Positions 17,726 to 27,367 of a stretch of 64,000 bases of DNA are shown in pieces. The stretch lies in NCBI RefSeq assembly GCF_006546985.1, contig NZ_VATK01000005.1, positions 171,842-235,841 on the forward strand, given 5' to 3'. This DNA comes from Bacillus sp. 03113 (lineage in GTDB: Bacteria; Bacillota; Bacilli; Bacillales; Cytobacillaceae). Both the position numbers and the translations under genes were made by a program. The notes below the pieces were generated by a model. That model was not told the DNA's origin, did not search any database, and saw only the letters and a program-made list of their open reading frames with translations. The stretch's first letter is position 1. Every line of letters begins with the position of its first letter.

Positions 17726-19414
17726 ATGAAGAATGAAAATCAGCACGAATTAATTGTTCATTCAATCGAAGATGGTTTAATTGCAATCGATAAAGAATCG
17801 AAGATCATTTTCCTTAATTCAAGTGCTGAGAAAATGACTGGACTTACACATGAAGCAGTACTAGGAAAAAATATAAATCTTTTTTTTCCTGAAAGTAAAC
17901 TGCCAAACGTATTGAAATCACGAAGGAAAGAATGGGATGAACATTTTTCTTTACCAAATGGCAAGACCATGATGGCTGAGAGAATGCCAATGATCGATGA
18001 TCGGAATCAATTATTAGGGGCAATTTCAATATTTAGAGAGCTGAAAAAGGCAAAATCAATAGCAGAAAAATTGACAAATGTACAAGAAATTCAAGCTATG
18101 TTAGATACAGTTCTTCAGTTAACAAATGAAGCTATTTCAATCACGGATGATCAAGGACAATTGATTAAAACAAATTCTGTGTTTGATAGCATGAAAAATT
18201 CAACAGAGATAGACGAGAAGGATCAAGAAAAACAATTAGAAAAAGTAGTCCATCAAAAAGTATTGGACTCAAGAAGAGCCGTTCTAGGATTCAACATGCA
18301 GTTGGGGATAAAACAAAAGGAAGTCATCGTTGATGCAGCTCCTATCATTGTAGAAGGAAAATTAAAAGGAAGTGTCGGAATTGTTCATGATCAGTCTGAA
18401 CTTCAATCCGTTGCTAGAGAATTAAAGAAAGCAAGACAAATCATTCGAACTTTGGAGAATAAATTCACATTTGAAGACATTGTTGGACAATCTGAGGAAT
18501 GGTCACTTGCGGTGGAACAAGCGAAATTAGCTGCCAAGACATCTGCTGCTGTTTTATTGAAAGGAGAGTCAGGGGCAGGTAAGGAGCTATTTGCACACGC
18601 GATTCATCATGAAAGTAATCGAAAGTATCATAAGTTTGTACGTGTGTGCTGTACTGGAAAAAGTGCTGATTTGTTAGAACAAGAGCTTTTTGGCTGTGAA
18701 GGGTTGGACAAGGGCAATACTGGGCTTATCGAGGACGCAAATAATGGAACTCTTTTTCTTGACGGGGTGAATTCTTTGCCTTTAGCTATTCAGGAAAAAA
18801 TTTCTCATGTATTACATAACCATGAAACAATTAGACTTGGGAGCAGCAACATAATACCTGTAAATATAAGAGTTATTGCCTCCGCAAACGGTCATCTTGA
18901 GCAAGGAGTATTAAATGGTACATTTAGTGAGGATCTATACGACCAGCTCAATCATATGCCGATTCAGCTTGCTCCAATAAGAAAAAGAAAAGAAGATATA
19001 CTTCCGCTTGCAGAATGGATCATCAATCAATTAAACCATGATATCGGTCGCCATACAAAAGGCCTTAAACCAAATGCGATGGATCAGCTGATGAAATATC
19101 ATTGGCCAGGCAATGTAAGGGAGCTTAAAAATGTTTTAGAACGTGCTATGATCTTTATGAAAATAGATGAAGAGTATATCGATATTCATCATTTACCTGA
19201 TCTAAAAAACGTAAATTCTTTTCAAAACGAAGGCCCCTCTGTAGGTCAAAATTTGGCTCAAATGGTAGAAAGCTTTGAACAAAAGATGATTATTAGTACG
19301 TTAGAAAAAATGGAAGGCAATAAAACGTTAACAGCAAAGGCGCTAGGTCTATCCTTAAGAAACCTATATTATAAATTAGATAAATATGGAATTAATCAGA
19401 ATGAATTTTCGTAA
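17726..19414 (+). CDS. bkdR: BkdR-like regulator lacking the sigma-54 GAFTGA loop
   Basis: By position and domains this is the activator of the branched-chain keto acid (bkd) genes. Of 562 residues, about 8-100 form a PAS domain, about 120-225 a second PAS-like part, 250-485 an AAA+ domain (Walker A GESGAGKE near 280), and the C-terminus a Fis-type helix-turn-helix (TLTAKALGLSLRNLYYKLDK). It departs from functional sigma-54 activators: ELFG is followed by CEGLDKGNTGLIED, so GAFTGA is deleted; Walker B reads GTLFLDGV instead of GTLFLDEI; and the FREDLYYRLNV-type arginine-finger segment reads FSEDLYDQLNH. It should bind DNA but not remodel sigma-54 polymerase. The start (AAAGGG, eleven bases) is uncertain. 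Confidence 0.85.
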   Translation: MKNENQHELIVHSIEDGLIAIDKESKIIFLNSSAEKMTGLTHEAVLGKNINLFFPESKLPNVLKSRRKEWDEHFSLPNGKTMMAERMPMIDDRNQLLGAISIFRELKKAKSIAEKLTNVQEIQAMLDTVLQLTNEAISITDDQGQLIKTNSVFDSMKNSTEIDEKDQEKQLEKVVHQKVLDSRRAVLGFNMQLGIKQKEVIVDAAPIIVEGKLKGSVGIVHDQSELQSVARELKKARQIIRTLENKFTFEDIVGQSEEWSLAVEQAKLAAKTSAAVLLKGESGAGKELFAHAIHHESNRKYHKFVRVCCTGKSADLLEQELFGCEGLDKGNTGLIEDANNGTLFLDGVNSLPLAIQEKISHVLHNHETIRLGSSNIIPVNIRVIASANGHLEQGVLNGTFSEDLYDQLNHMPIQLAPIRKRKEDILPLAEWIINQLNHDIGRHTKGLKPNAMDQLMKYHWPGNVRELKNVLERAMIFMKIDEEYIDIHHLPDLKNVNSFQNEGPSVGQNLAQMVESFEQKMIISTLEKMEGNKTLTAKALGLSLRNLYYKLDKYGINQNEFS

Positions 19415-19500
19415 TTCGTTCATGAATACATCATTTGGACAAACTTTAAGAACCCTATTTCATCAAGGCTGTTTTCGTATAGATTGTTGCTTTTAAACGC

Positions 19501-19586
19501 GCAGCCTGCATACACTTCCCTTTCCGTGGGCGAGCGTCAAGCCTCCTCGTCGCATTCCCACAGGAGTCTACGTGTATGCAGGCTGC
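19501..19586 (+). repeat. 86-bp palindromic repeat between bkdR and buk
   Basis: Perfect 15-base terminal inverted repeats (GCAGCCTGCATACAC and its complement) enclose a GC-rich core with CCGTGGG..CCCACAGG. The style matches palindromic intergenic repeats known in Bacillus relatives. It lies where ptb and bcd would be expected. Confidence 0.8.
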
Positions 19587-19679
19587 TCCGAAACGTTTCT
19601 CCCAATGTTTTTTATGTCAAAAGCAACAAACTTTGAGAAAACAGCCTTCATCAAAATGGTGAAGAAAGGAGGGATCGCT

Positions 19680-20825
19680 TTGCGAAAACAAGAGTTTCGA
19701 GTTCTTGCAATTAATCCGGGCTTAACTGCTACTAGGATTGGTGTTTTCGATAATGAAATTTCTGTTTTAGAAGAAACGATTGAACATGATTCGCACATCT
19801 TAATGTCCTTTCAAACGATCTCTGACCAATACGAATATCGAAAAAAGGCCATATTGGAAACTTTAGATAAAGATGGGATTAATCTTTCTAGGATCAGTGC
19901 TGTCTGTGGCCGTGGAGGCTTGCTAAGACCAATTGAAGGTGGCACTTATTCTGTTAATGAAGACATGCTCATGGATTTAAGGAACGGATTTGCCGGTCAG
20001 CATGTATCAAATTTAGGAGGAATACTAGCCTTTGAAATTGCTGCATCCTTAAATATTCCCTCTTATATTGTCGATCCAGTTGTTGTTGATGAACTAGAAC
20101 CGATAGCCAGAATATCTGGGTGTCCATTGATTGAAAGAACAAGTGTGTTTCACGCATTAAATCAAAAAGCAGTTGCGAAAAACTATGCACGGGAACTTGG
20201 GAAAAAATATGAAGAGCTTAACTTAATCGTTGCTCATATGGGTGGCGGCATTACGGTAGGTGCCCATCGAAAAGGAAAAGTCATCGATGTGAATAATGGA
20301 TTAGATGGAGAAGGTTCCTTTAGCCCTGAACGGACAGGAACACTACCAGTCGGTGATTTAGTGGATTTATGCTTTTCTGGAGAATACTCAAAGGAAGAAG
20401 TCATGCAGTTGATGATTGCAAAAGGTGGACTTTCTGGCTATTTAAAGACAAGAGAAATAAGCGATGTGGAACAAATGATGGGAAATAACGATGAGAAGGC
20501 AAAAATCATTTTTTTAGCGATGGCATATCAGGTCGCCAAAGAAATTGGAGCTGCCAGTACCGTTTTATCCGGAAATGTGGATGCTATCATTTTAACTGGG
20601 AATCTAGCCGATTCAAAAGCTTTTATGCATGAAATTATCAATCGAATTCATTGGATTGCTGATGTCATTGTGATGCCTGGGGAGAATGAATTACAAGCTC
20701 TATCTGAAGGTGCCATGCGTGTTCTGCGAGGAGAAGAGCAGGAAAAAGAATATTCAAAAAAAGCAGCTAAAGGGAATTTGCAAAGCTATAGGAGGAAAGA
20801 AAAGTGGCAGAAGAGTATGATTTAG
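19680..20825 (+). CDS. buk: Butyrate/branched-chain acid kinase
   Basis: This ASKHA-fold kinase converts butyryl- or branched acyl-phosphate plus ADP into the acid and ATP. The N-terminal phosphate-binding text [29 protein letters not shown] and [15 protein letters not shown] are diagnostic. The frame is open through the upstream repeat, but AAAGGAGGG places the start at TTG 19680 (381 residues). The family is about 363 long. The extra residues at the C-terminus (after VLRGEEQ) read through the lpdV ribosome site and overlap lpdV by 22 bases, so the normal stop appears lost. The partner phosphotransferase gene ptb, usually immediately upstream, is absent. Confidence 0.92.
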   Translation: MRKQEFRVLAINPGLTATRIGVFDNEISVLEETIEHDSHILMSFQTISDQYEYRKKAILETLDKDGINLSRISAVCGRGGLLRPIEGGTYSVNEDMLMDLRNGFAGQHVSNLGGILAFEIAASLNIPSYIVDPVVVDELEPIARISGCPLIERTSVFHALNQKAVAKNYARELGKKYEELNLIVAHMGGGITVGAHRKGKVIDVNNGLDGEGSFSPERTGTLPVGDLVDLCFSGEYSKEEVMQLMIAKGGLSGYLKTREISDVEQMMGNNDEKAKIIFLAMAYQVAKEIGAASTVLSGNVDAIILTGNLADSKAFMHEIINRIHWIADVIVMPGENELQALSEGAMRVLRGEEQEKEYSKKAAKGNLQSYRRKEKWQKSMI

Positions 20826-22225
20826 TAATACTTGGCGGTGGCACGGGAGGCTATGTAGCAGCCATCCGAGCATCGCAATTGGGATTGAAAACAGCGATTG
20901 TTGAAAAGGAAAAGCTTGGGGGTACCTGCCTGCACAAAGGCTGTATTCCAAGTAAAGCGTTGCTTAGGAGTGCGGAGGTATATGCGACTGCTAAAGAAAG
21001 TATAAAGTTTGGTATAGAAATTGGTGGAGCTTCCGTTAATTTCTCAAAGGTCCAGGAACGAAAGAATTCTATTATCGATCAATTGCATAAAGGTGTTCAG
21101 CATTTAATGAAACAGGGAAAAATTGATGTATTTCATGGGACAGGAAGAATTTTAGGCCCTTCCATTTTCTCACCACTTCCAGGCACCATTTCAGTCGAAA
21201 TGCAAAATGGAGAAGAAAATGTCATGCTAATCCCTAAAAATGTGATTATTGCTTCTGGATCAAGGCCACGAAATCTAGATGGATTAAAGATAGATGGCCA
21301 AATGGTCCTCAGCTCAGAAGAAGCCTTAGCGATGGAGGAACTTCCTTCTTCCATTGTCATTGTAGGTGGAGGTGTCATCGGCATTGAGTGGGCGTCGATG
21401 CTATCTGATTTTGATGTTAAGGTAACAGTGCTTGAATTTGCTGATCAAATAGTACCAACAGAGGATGAAGAAATTTCAAAAGAAATGAGGCGCTTGATGA
21501 AAAAGAAGGGTGTAGAGATTGTAACAAACGCGCAGGTCTTGCCTGGTAATCTACAAATTAAAAATGGCATTTCTATTTCGGCAAATGTGAAAGGAACTGA
21601 AAAAGTATTCACAGCTGATAAACTGTTAGTATCAGTCGGCAGACAAGCTAATATTGAAGGGATTGGAATAGAAAATACCGATATTTCTATCGAAAAAGGG
21701 TATATCCAAGTAAACGAATATTTCCAAACGAAGGAATCCCATATTTATGCGATTGGCGATGTGATTGGTGGTCTACAGTTAGCTCATGTTGCCTCAAGTG
21801 AAGGGATTTCTGCTGTAGAACATTTAGCAGGAATGGTTCCGAAAAAAATTGATTATACCCTCATTTCAAAATGTATTTACAGTAGACCTGAGATTGCAAG
21901 TGTTGGATTAACAGAAAAAGAAGCAATTGAAAAAGGGTACAAGATAAAAAAAGGGAAATTCTCCTTTCGAGCTATTGGTAAAGCACTTGTATATGGGGAG
22001 CATGATGGATTTGTTAAAATCATTGCTAATGAAGAGACAGATGATCTACTTGGCGTTCATATGATTGGTCCTCATGTGACAGATTTGATTTCAGAAGCAG
22101 GATTAGCCAAGGTTTTAGATGCTACACCATGGGAAATAGGAAATACAATCCATCCTCATCCAACCTTATCTGAAGCCATTGGTGAGGCGGCGTTAGCGGT
22201 CGATGGAAAAGCTTTGCATATGTAA
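20804..22225 (+). CDS. lpdV: Dihydrolipoyl dehydrogenase (E3) of branched-chain complex
   Basis: This flavoenzyme reoxidises dihydrolipoamide on BkdB with NAD+. FAD-binding [10 protein letters not shown] is at 11-20, the redox disulfide is GGTCLHKGC (Cys42, Cys47), NAD-binding [14 protein letters not shown] is near 185, and the C-terminal dimerisation motif HPHPTLSE provides the catalytic His-Glu pair. The 473 residues match LpdV (474). The GTG start is behind GGAGGAAAG and overlaps the end of buk, so translation is probably coupled. It serves the three bkd subunits encoded downstream. Confidence 0.95.
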   Translation: MAEEYDLVILGGGTGGYVAAIRASQLGLKTAIVEKEKLGGTCLHKGCIPSKALLRSAEVYATAKESIKFGIEIGGASVNFSKVQERKNSIIDQLHKGVQHLMKQGKIDVFHGTGRILGPSIFSPLPGTISVEMQNGEENVMLIPKNVIIASGSRPRNLDGLKIDGQMVLSSEEALAMEELPSSIVIVGGGVIGIEWASMLSDFDVKVTVLEFADQIVPTEDEEISKEMRRLMKKKGVEIVTNAQVLPGNLQIKNGISISANVKGTEKVFTADKLLVSVGRQANIEGIGIENTDISIEKGYIQVNEYFQTKESHIYAIGDVIGGLQLAHVASSEGISAVEHLAGMVPKKIDYTLISKCIYSRPEIASVGLTEKEAIEKGYKIKKGKFSFRAIGKALVYGEHDGFVKIIANEETDDLLGVHMIGPHVTDLISEAGLAKVLDATPWEIGNTIHPHPTLSEAIGEAALAVDGKALHM

Positions 22226-22299
22226 CGGGATGAATAAAGGGTTGAAGGAGAGGTTTTATGGAAAAGCTGATTTTACAAGAAAATGTTGGAGGAAATAAA

Positions 22300-23295
22300 A
22301 TGGAAAAAAATCGCCATGCTGCTTTAGGGATAAGTGATGAAAAAGCACTTGCGATGTATGAAATGATGCTGTTAGCACGTCGTATAGATGAAAGAATGTG
22401 GCTTCTAAATCGTGCGGGGAAAATCCCCTTTGTAATTTCTTGTCAAGGGCAGGAAGCTGCTCAGATAGGTGCTTCTTTTGCGTTAGATCGTGAAAAAGAT
22501 TATATTCTCCCCTATTATCGGGACTTAGGGGTTGTCTTATCATTTGGGATGACAGCGAAGGATTTAATGTTATCTGGATTTGCTAAAGCAGAGGACCCAA
22601 ATTCAGGCGGTCGGCAAATGCCAGGTCATTTCGGACAAAAGATAAATCGAATTGTAACAGGCTCTTCACCGGTTACTACACAGGTGCCCCATGCGGTTGG
22701 GATTGCACTTGGAGCTAAAATGGAAGGAAAGAATATTGTATCCTTTGTTACATTTGGTGAAGGCTCCTCGAACCAAGGAGATTTCCATGAAGGGATCAAT
22801 TTTGCTAGTGTACATAAGCTCCCTGTCATTTTTATGTGTGAGAACAATCTGTATGCAATTTCTGTTCCAGCAGAAAAACAGTATGCTTGTAAAAATATAT
22901 CTGATCGTGCTATCGGCTATGGGATCCCAGGAATCACAGTCGATGGAAACGATCCTCTTGAGGTGTACAAGGCTGTCAAGGAAGCAGCTGACCGAGCTAG
23001 AAGAGGAGAAGGACCAACGTTAATTGAAACCGTTTCGTATCGCCTAACGCCACACTCTTCTGATGATGATGATAGATCATATCGAGCGAGAGAAGAAGTA
23101 GAAACGGCTAAAACGAAGGATCCGCTTTTAACATTTGCTACGTATTTAAGAGAAACAGGTCTCTTAAATGATGAGATTGAAAAAGAAATGAATGATCAGA
23201 TTATGAACACAATTAATGAAGCAACGGATTATGCAGAGAATGCTCCGTATGCAAATCCAGAAGATGCTTTGAAATATGTATTCGAAGAGAACTAA
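22300..23295 (+). CDS. bkdAA: Branched-chain 2-oxoacid dehydrogenase E1 alpha subunit
   Basis: With BkdAB it decarboxylates branched 2-oxo acids (from Val, Leu, Ile) using thiamine diphosphate and passes the acyl group to BkdB lipoyl. The ThDP-Mg motif FGEGSSNQGDFHEGINFASV is near 160-180, and the phosphorylation-loop region RLTPHSSDDDDRSYR near 260-275. ATG 22300, behind GGAGGAAAT and matching the usual NRHAALG start, is preferred; an in-frame ATG at 22258 also has a ribosome site. The 331 residues fit the family. Products prime iso- and anteiso-fatty acids, the main membrane lipids of bacilli. Confidence 0.94.
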   Translation: MEKNRHAALGISDEKALAMYEMMLLARRIDERMWLLNRAGKIPFVISCQGQEAAQIGASFALDREKDYILPYYRDLGVVLSFGMTAKDLMLSGFAKAEDPNSGGRQMPGHFGQKINRIVTGSSPVTTQVPHAVGIALGAKMEGKNIVSFVTFGEGSSNQGDFHEGINFASVHKLPVIFMCENNLYAISVPAEKQYACKNISDRAIGYGIPGITVDGNDPLEVYKAVKEAADRARRGEGPTLIETVSYRLTPHSSDDDDRSYRAREEVETAKTKDPLLTFATYLRETGLLNDEIEKEMNDQIMNTINEATDYAENAPYANPEDALKYVFEEN

Positions 23296-23307
23296 GGGGG
23301 AACAAAA

Positions 23308-24291
23308 GTGGCTGTTATATCTTATATCGATTCGGTGACGATGGCAATCAGAGAGGAAATGGAAAGAGATCCTAAAGTGTTTGTGTTAGGAGAGGATGTA
23401 GGTCGAAAAGGAGGCGTATTTAAAGCTACAGCTGGACTGTTTGAACAGTTTGGGGAGGATCGTGTGTTAGATACGCCGCTTGCTGAGTCTGCAATTGCAG
23501 GAGTCGGAATTGGAGCAGCGATGTATGGAATGCGCCCGATTGCAGAAATGCAATTTGCGGATTTTATCATGCCAGCTGTGAATCAAATCATCTCAGAGGC
23601 AGCAAAAATTCGTTACCGATCAAATAATGATTGGAGTTGTCCGATTGTCATTCGTGCACCTTATGGCGGCGGTATTCACGGTGCTCTCTATCATTCCCAG
23701 TCTGTTGAAGCAGTGTTTGCAAACCAACCCGGGCTGAAAATTGTCATGCCATCTACTCCATACGATGTGAAAGGTTTATTAAAGGCCGCCATTCGGGATG
23801 AGGATCCTGTCTTATTTTTTGAGCATAAAAGAGCTTATCGTTTAATTAAAGGTGAGGTACCTGAGGACGATTATGTATTGCCAATTGGAAAAGCGGATGT
23901 AAAAAGAGAGGGCGAAGATCTTACGGTAATTACATATGGTCTTTGTGTTCATTTTGCTCTTCAAGCAGCTGAAAAGCTTGCGGCTGATGGTATTTCTGTA
24001 CACGTTTTGGATTTAAGAACAGTATATCCATTAGATAAAGAAGCAATCATTGAAGCAGCCTCTAAAACAGGGAAGGTTCTGCTAATAACTGAGGATAATA
24101 AAGAAGGCAGCATTATCAGTGAAGTTTCAGCTATTATTGCTGAAAACTGTTTATTTGATTTAGATGCACCGATTAAGCGCCTTGCAGGTCCAGACGTACC
24201 ATCCATGCCATATGCGCCGACTATGGAAAAATTCTTTATGATGAATCCTGACAAAGTAGAGAAAGCAATGCGCGAGCTTGCAGAATTTTAA
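23308..24291 (+). CDS. bkdAB: Branched-chain 2-oxoacid dehydrogenase E1 beta subunit
   Basis: This is the beta half of the E1 heterotetramer. Typical motifs include LGEDVGRKGGVFKAT (about 28-42), DTPLAESAIAGVGIGAA, APYGGGIHGALYHSQS (about 115-130) and FFEHKRAYR. The 327 residues equal the B. subtilis length. The start is GTG at 23308, eight bases after AAGGGGG, and the gene follows bkdAA after 12 bases. Confidence 0.95.
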   Translation: MAVISYIDSVTMAIREEMERDPKVFVLGEDVGRKGGVFKATAGLFEQFGEDRVLDTPLAESAIAGVGIGAAMYGMRPIAEMQFADFIMPAVNQIISEAAKIRYRSNNDWSCPIVIRAPYGGGIHGALYHSQSVEAVFANQPGLKIVMPSTPYDVKGLLKAAIRDEDPVLFFEHKRAYRLIKGEVPEDDYVLPIGKADVKREGEDLTVITYGLCVHFALQAAEKLAADGISVHVLDLRTVYPLDKEAIIEAASKTGKVLLITEDNKEGSIISEVSAIIAENCLFDLDAPIKRLAGPDVPSMPYAPTMEKFFMMNPDKVEKAMRELAEF

Positions 24292-24308
24292 AGGAGGGCC
24301 CTTTTTCA

Positions 24309-25580
24309 ATGATAGAACAAATAAAAATGCCTCAGCTTGGTGAGAGTGTGACAGAGGGCACGATAAGTAAATGGCTAGTTACAGTTGGGGATCGAGTGAA
24401 TAAGTATGAGCCGCTAGCTGAAGTCATGACGGATAAAGTCAGTGCAGAAATCCCTTCTTCCTTCTCAGGAATAATCAAGGAGTTGATTGCACCTGAAGGG
24501 GAAACATTATTAGTTGGAGAAGTTATTTGTACCCTAGAAGTGGAGGGTGGAAATGCTGCCACGACCAAAACTGTACAAAATGAGGCTGAGCAAATTCAAC
24601 AAAAAGCTGAATTAACGCCGGCAGGAAAAGGAGCACGATTCTCACCTGCTGTATTAAAGCTGTCACAGGAGCATGGAATTGATTTACAGCAAGTAAAAGG
24701 AACAGGTGCAGGGGGACGTATTACTCGTAAAGATTTACTGCTTCTTGTGGACTCTGGGAATATACCAACTGCAACTAAAGTGAATGTGGAGCCGCCGTTG
24801 CAAACTGTTAAATCAAGTAAAGCTTCTCAAACTTTTGACACAGTTATCGAAAGGAACGCAGAAAATATCGTTTCAGCACCTGGAGATGTGGAAATTCCGA
24901 TTTCAGGAGTGCGAAAAGCGATTGCAGGCAATATGCTTAGAAGTAAGCATGAGATTCCGCATGCTTGGACGATGATCGAGGTAGATGCAACCAATTTAGT
25001 GAACTATCGAAATGAAATGAAAAATGAATTTAAGAAAACGGAAGGCTTTAATTTAACCTTTTTCCCGTTTTTTGTTAAAGCTGTTTCTCAGGCTCTTAGA
25101 GAATTTCCACAACTAAATTCTACATGGGCTGGGGATAAAATTATTCAGAAAAAGGACATCAATATTTCAATAGCTGTTGCAACGGATGATGCTTTATTTG
25201 TCCCTGTTATTAAAAATGTAGATGAAAAGACGATTAAAGGCATCGGCAAGGATATCGTTCATCTTGCAAAAAAGGCAAGAGGGAGCGGGCTATCAGTCGA
25301 GGACATGCAGGGTGGTACGTTTACGATTAATAATACGGGTTCATTTGGATCTATTCAATCTGTTGGGATTATTAATTATCCGCAAGCAGCCATCCTACAG
25401 GTAGAATCGATCGTGAAACGCCCAGTTGTTATCAATGGTATGATTGCGATTCGAGATATGGTAAATCTTTGTCTTTCCTTAGATCATAGAGTATTGGATG
25501 GACTCGTTTGCGGCCGATTCTTGCAGCGTGTAAAAGAAATCATTGAAAATTTTTCAAAAGAGAATACATCCATTTATTAA
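24309..25580 (+). CDS. bkdB: Branched-chain 2-oxoacid dehydrogenase E2 (lipoamide acyltransferase)
   Basis: BkdB is the core of the complex, transferring acyl groups to CoA. It has one lipoyl domain (1-78, lipoylated Lys43 in MTDKVSAE), a Gln/Ala-rich linker, a peripheral-subunit-binding domain (about 113-150, FSPAVLKLSQEHGIDLQQV), a second linker and the catalytic acyltransferase domain (about 195-423). The catalytic motif DHRVLDG (His in LSLDHRVLDG) is near 390. It starts behind AAAGGAGGG. It is the last gene of the operon; buk-lpdV-bkdAA-bkdAB-bkdB are packed with gaps under 80 bases. Confidence 0.95.
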   Translation: MIEQIKMPQLGESVTEGTISKWLVTVGDRVNKYEPLAEVMTDKVSAEIPSSFSGIIKELIAPEGETLLVGEVICTLEVEGGNAATTKTVQNEAEQIQQKAELTPAGKGARFSPAVLKLSQEHGIDLQQVKGTGAGGRITRKDLLLLVDSGNIPTATKVNVEPPLQTVKSSKASQTFDTVIERNAENIVSAPGDVEIPISGVRKAIAGNMLRSKHEIPHAWTMIEVDATNLVNYRNEMKNEFKKTEGFNLTFFPFFVKAVSQALREFPQLNSTWAGDKIIQKKDINISIAVATDDALFVPVIKNVDEKTIKGIGKDIVHLAKKARGSGLSVEDMQGGTFTINNTGSFGSIQSVGIINYPQAAILQVESIVKRPVVINGMIAIRDMVNLCLSLDHRVLDGLVCGRFLQRVKEIIENFSKENTSIY

Positions 25581-25597
25581 GGCTTATCTTTAAAAAG

Positions 25598-25626
25598 AAA
25601 AAAGGACTAGTGATGATTCACTAGCC
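25598..25626. terminator. Hairpin after bkdB
   Basis: CTAGTGA and TCACTAG flank a four-base TGAT loop. On the plus strand no T run follows, but the A run at 25598-25603 would form the T run of a minus-strand terminator. No minus-strand gene is nearby, so its orientation is puzzling. Confidence 0.4.
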
Positions 25627-25805
25627 ACATCTATGGAGTTTAGGGTGTAGCATTATTTTTCCCGTTTTTAAAAAGACCTAAACTTATTTCTTGATTTTTT
25701 CTTTCTTTTGATCATACTATTATCATATTAGTATGATTCTTATGGTATCTAATTGCCATTATTTAAACTAAAATTGGATTAGCAAGAATATAAAGGAGCG
25801 ATTCG

Positions 25806-26234
25806 ATGAATATTGACTTTAATTTATTTATGAACGATGTAGTTCGCCAAGCCCGTCAGGAAATCGTTTCTGCTGGGTATCAGGAGTTGACTACACCTGA
25901 AGATGTAGATCAAGCAATGAAACAGCCTGGTACAACACTTGTGATGGTTAATTCCGTTTGTGGTTGTGCAGGAGGAATTGCTCGTCCTGCAGCAGGTCAT
26001 TCTGTGCATTATGATCAAAGACCAGATCATTTAGTAACTGTATTTGCAGGACAAGATAAAGAGGCGACAGAGAAGGTACGATCTTACTTTACAGGATATC
26101 CGCCGTCTTCTCCATCCTTTGCGCTATTAAAAGATGGGAAAATCTGCACGATGATCGAGCGTCACGAAATAGAAGGCCATGACCCAGTAACAGTTGTAGC
26201 CAAGCTTCAAAAAGCATTCGAGGAGTATTGTTAA
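25806..26234 (+). CDS. brxB: Bacilliredoxin BrxB (YqiW)
   Basis: Bacilliredoxins remove bacillithiol from S-bacillithiolated proteins after oxidative stress. The 142-residue thioredoxin-like protein carries the CGC active site in [14 protein letters not shown] (Cys52 and Cys54), the defining DUF1094 motif, and [20 protein letters not shown]. The N-terminus [19 protein letters not shown] is nearly identical to what I recall for YqiW. It has a ribosome site AAAGGAG and its own terminator. In B. subtilis the gene also follows the bkd operon. Confidence 0.95.
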   Translation: MNIDFNLFMNDVVRQARQEIVSAGYQELTTPEDVDQAMKQPGTTLVMVNSVCGCAGGIARPAAGHSVHYDQRPDHLVTVFAGQDKEATEKVRSYFTGYPPSSPSFALLKDGKICTMIERHEIEGHDPVTVVAKLQKAFEEYC

Positions 26235-26260
26235 TATAATCTTCAAAAATGAATTAATAG

Positions 26261-26305
26261 AAAGAGCGTGTTTTGATCAATCTTGTTTCAAAACACGCTC
26301 TTTCT
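26261..26305. terminator. Terminator after brxB
   Basis: AAAGAGCGTGTTTTGA and TCAAAACACGCTCTTT are perfectly complementary around an 11-base loop. Confidence 0.88.
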
Positions 26306-26537
26306 ATATTCGAATGTAGTTTTCTTTAAATAATTTTGATAATTTTCTATTAGTATCTTTTCAGCCGTAGCTTAATAAACTTTCTTTGATCAACTCAATG
26401 TACGATTGTACGTTCCTGACCAACATCCTAAAAAAAGGAACAGTTATACTCTATCTGTTGGGAATACCCTCCTTGTTAAGATAAATGTGTAAATAACAAA
26501 TTGCTGTAACGCACAGCAAAACAAGGAGGATTTTTTT

Positions 26538-27320
26538 ATGGAAATATCGAATAAAAAAAGCTGGAGAAATTATGTGTTCCCTTTCTTTGCATTATTATTT
26601 GCACTTGGAAGCTTTGTCGTTTTACAAAGCGTGGATGAAGGGTTAATTCCATGGTTTCATGCTCGTTACTTAGATGAAAAGTGGTTTAAACCTTCTATGC
26701 TGTGGCATTATGGGGCACATGGTGTATTAGTTGGCATTTTATTCGGAGGAAGTTTAGTTTCATTACTGTGGAAAGCTGAAGAGAAGCCTCTTGTCCTTCA
26801 ATTTTATACAGTTGGGCATATTATTTTTATTTTGGTTGGGATTATTACGTATGATCAAATGTTAACGATGCCATTTGTTCTTATTATGTTTACTACGGTA
26901 AATCTTATATTAATTCTGACATATATTCGTCCAAAACAACTGTTTAAGATTCATAAAGCAGAAATAATAAACAAACCGTTGCTATACATCACGTTTGCTG
27001 CAACACTGTTCCTTCTTCCTCAAATTTGGAATGGTTTATCTCAACAATGGAATCAAGTTGGCGGGGAATTCCGTTGGGGTGAAATGGCAGTGATGTACGT
27101 AGTATTACTGATCACCGGATATGGGGCTGCACTTGGAAAAGGTGGAGCGAAGGTCTTAAGCATAGTAGCAAGTATTTCCTATCTTTATCTAGCTATCCTA
27201 TCCTTCTCCATTCCTGATCTTCCTGGAAGCTGGGGCTATGTTGGCGGCGTAGTATCCCTATTAATAAGCTGCAGCTTCGTCTACTTTGGATTTGTAAGAA
27301 AAGTGAAAAAACTCAATTGA
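26538..27320 (+). CDS. Polytopic membrane protein of unknown function
   Basis: The 260 residues form about seven or eight predicted membrane helices (for example 13-31, 55-75, 85-103, 106-126, 148-163, 181-199, 205-223, 230-250) with short loops; an exposed segment after helix 1 contains DEGLIPWFHARYLDEKWF. No family is recognised. AAGGAGG precedes the ATG. The gene is 47 bases upstream of a membrane histidine kinase and its regulator with no terminator between them, so it may be an accessory sensor or the target of that system. Upstream (26306-26537) there is no gene; GTACGATTGTAC at 26400-26411 is a small inverted repeat that could be an operator. Confidence 0.75.
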   Translation: MEISNKKSWRNYVFPFFALLFALGSFVVLQSVDEGLIPWFHARYLDEKWFKPSMLWHYGAHGVLVGILFGGSLVSLLWKAEEKPLVLQFYTVGHIIFILVGIITYDQMLTMPFVLIMFTTVNLILILTYIRPKQLFKIHKAEIINKPLLYITFAATLFLLPQIWNGLSQQWNQVGGEFRWGEMAVMYVVLLITGYGAALGKGGAKVLSIVASISYLYLAILSFSIPDLPGSWGYVGGVVSLLISCSFVYFGFVRKVKKLN

Positions 27321-27367
27321 TCATAAACTCCGTTTTATAAATAAGATAAGAAATGGAGGGGTTCACA

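Noticed and set aside
19415..19680. Sigma-54 promoter in front of buk
   Set aside because: No GG-N10-GC pair with TGGCAC/TTGC-like surroundings could be found.
25598..25626. Firm plus-strand terminator for the bkd operon
   Set aside because: The hairpin lacks a T run on the plus strand; kept only as a low-confidence hairpin.
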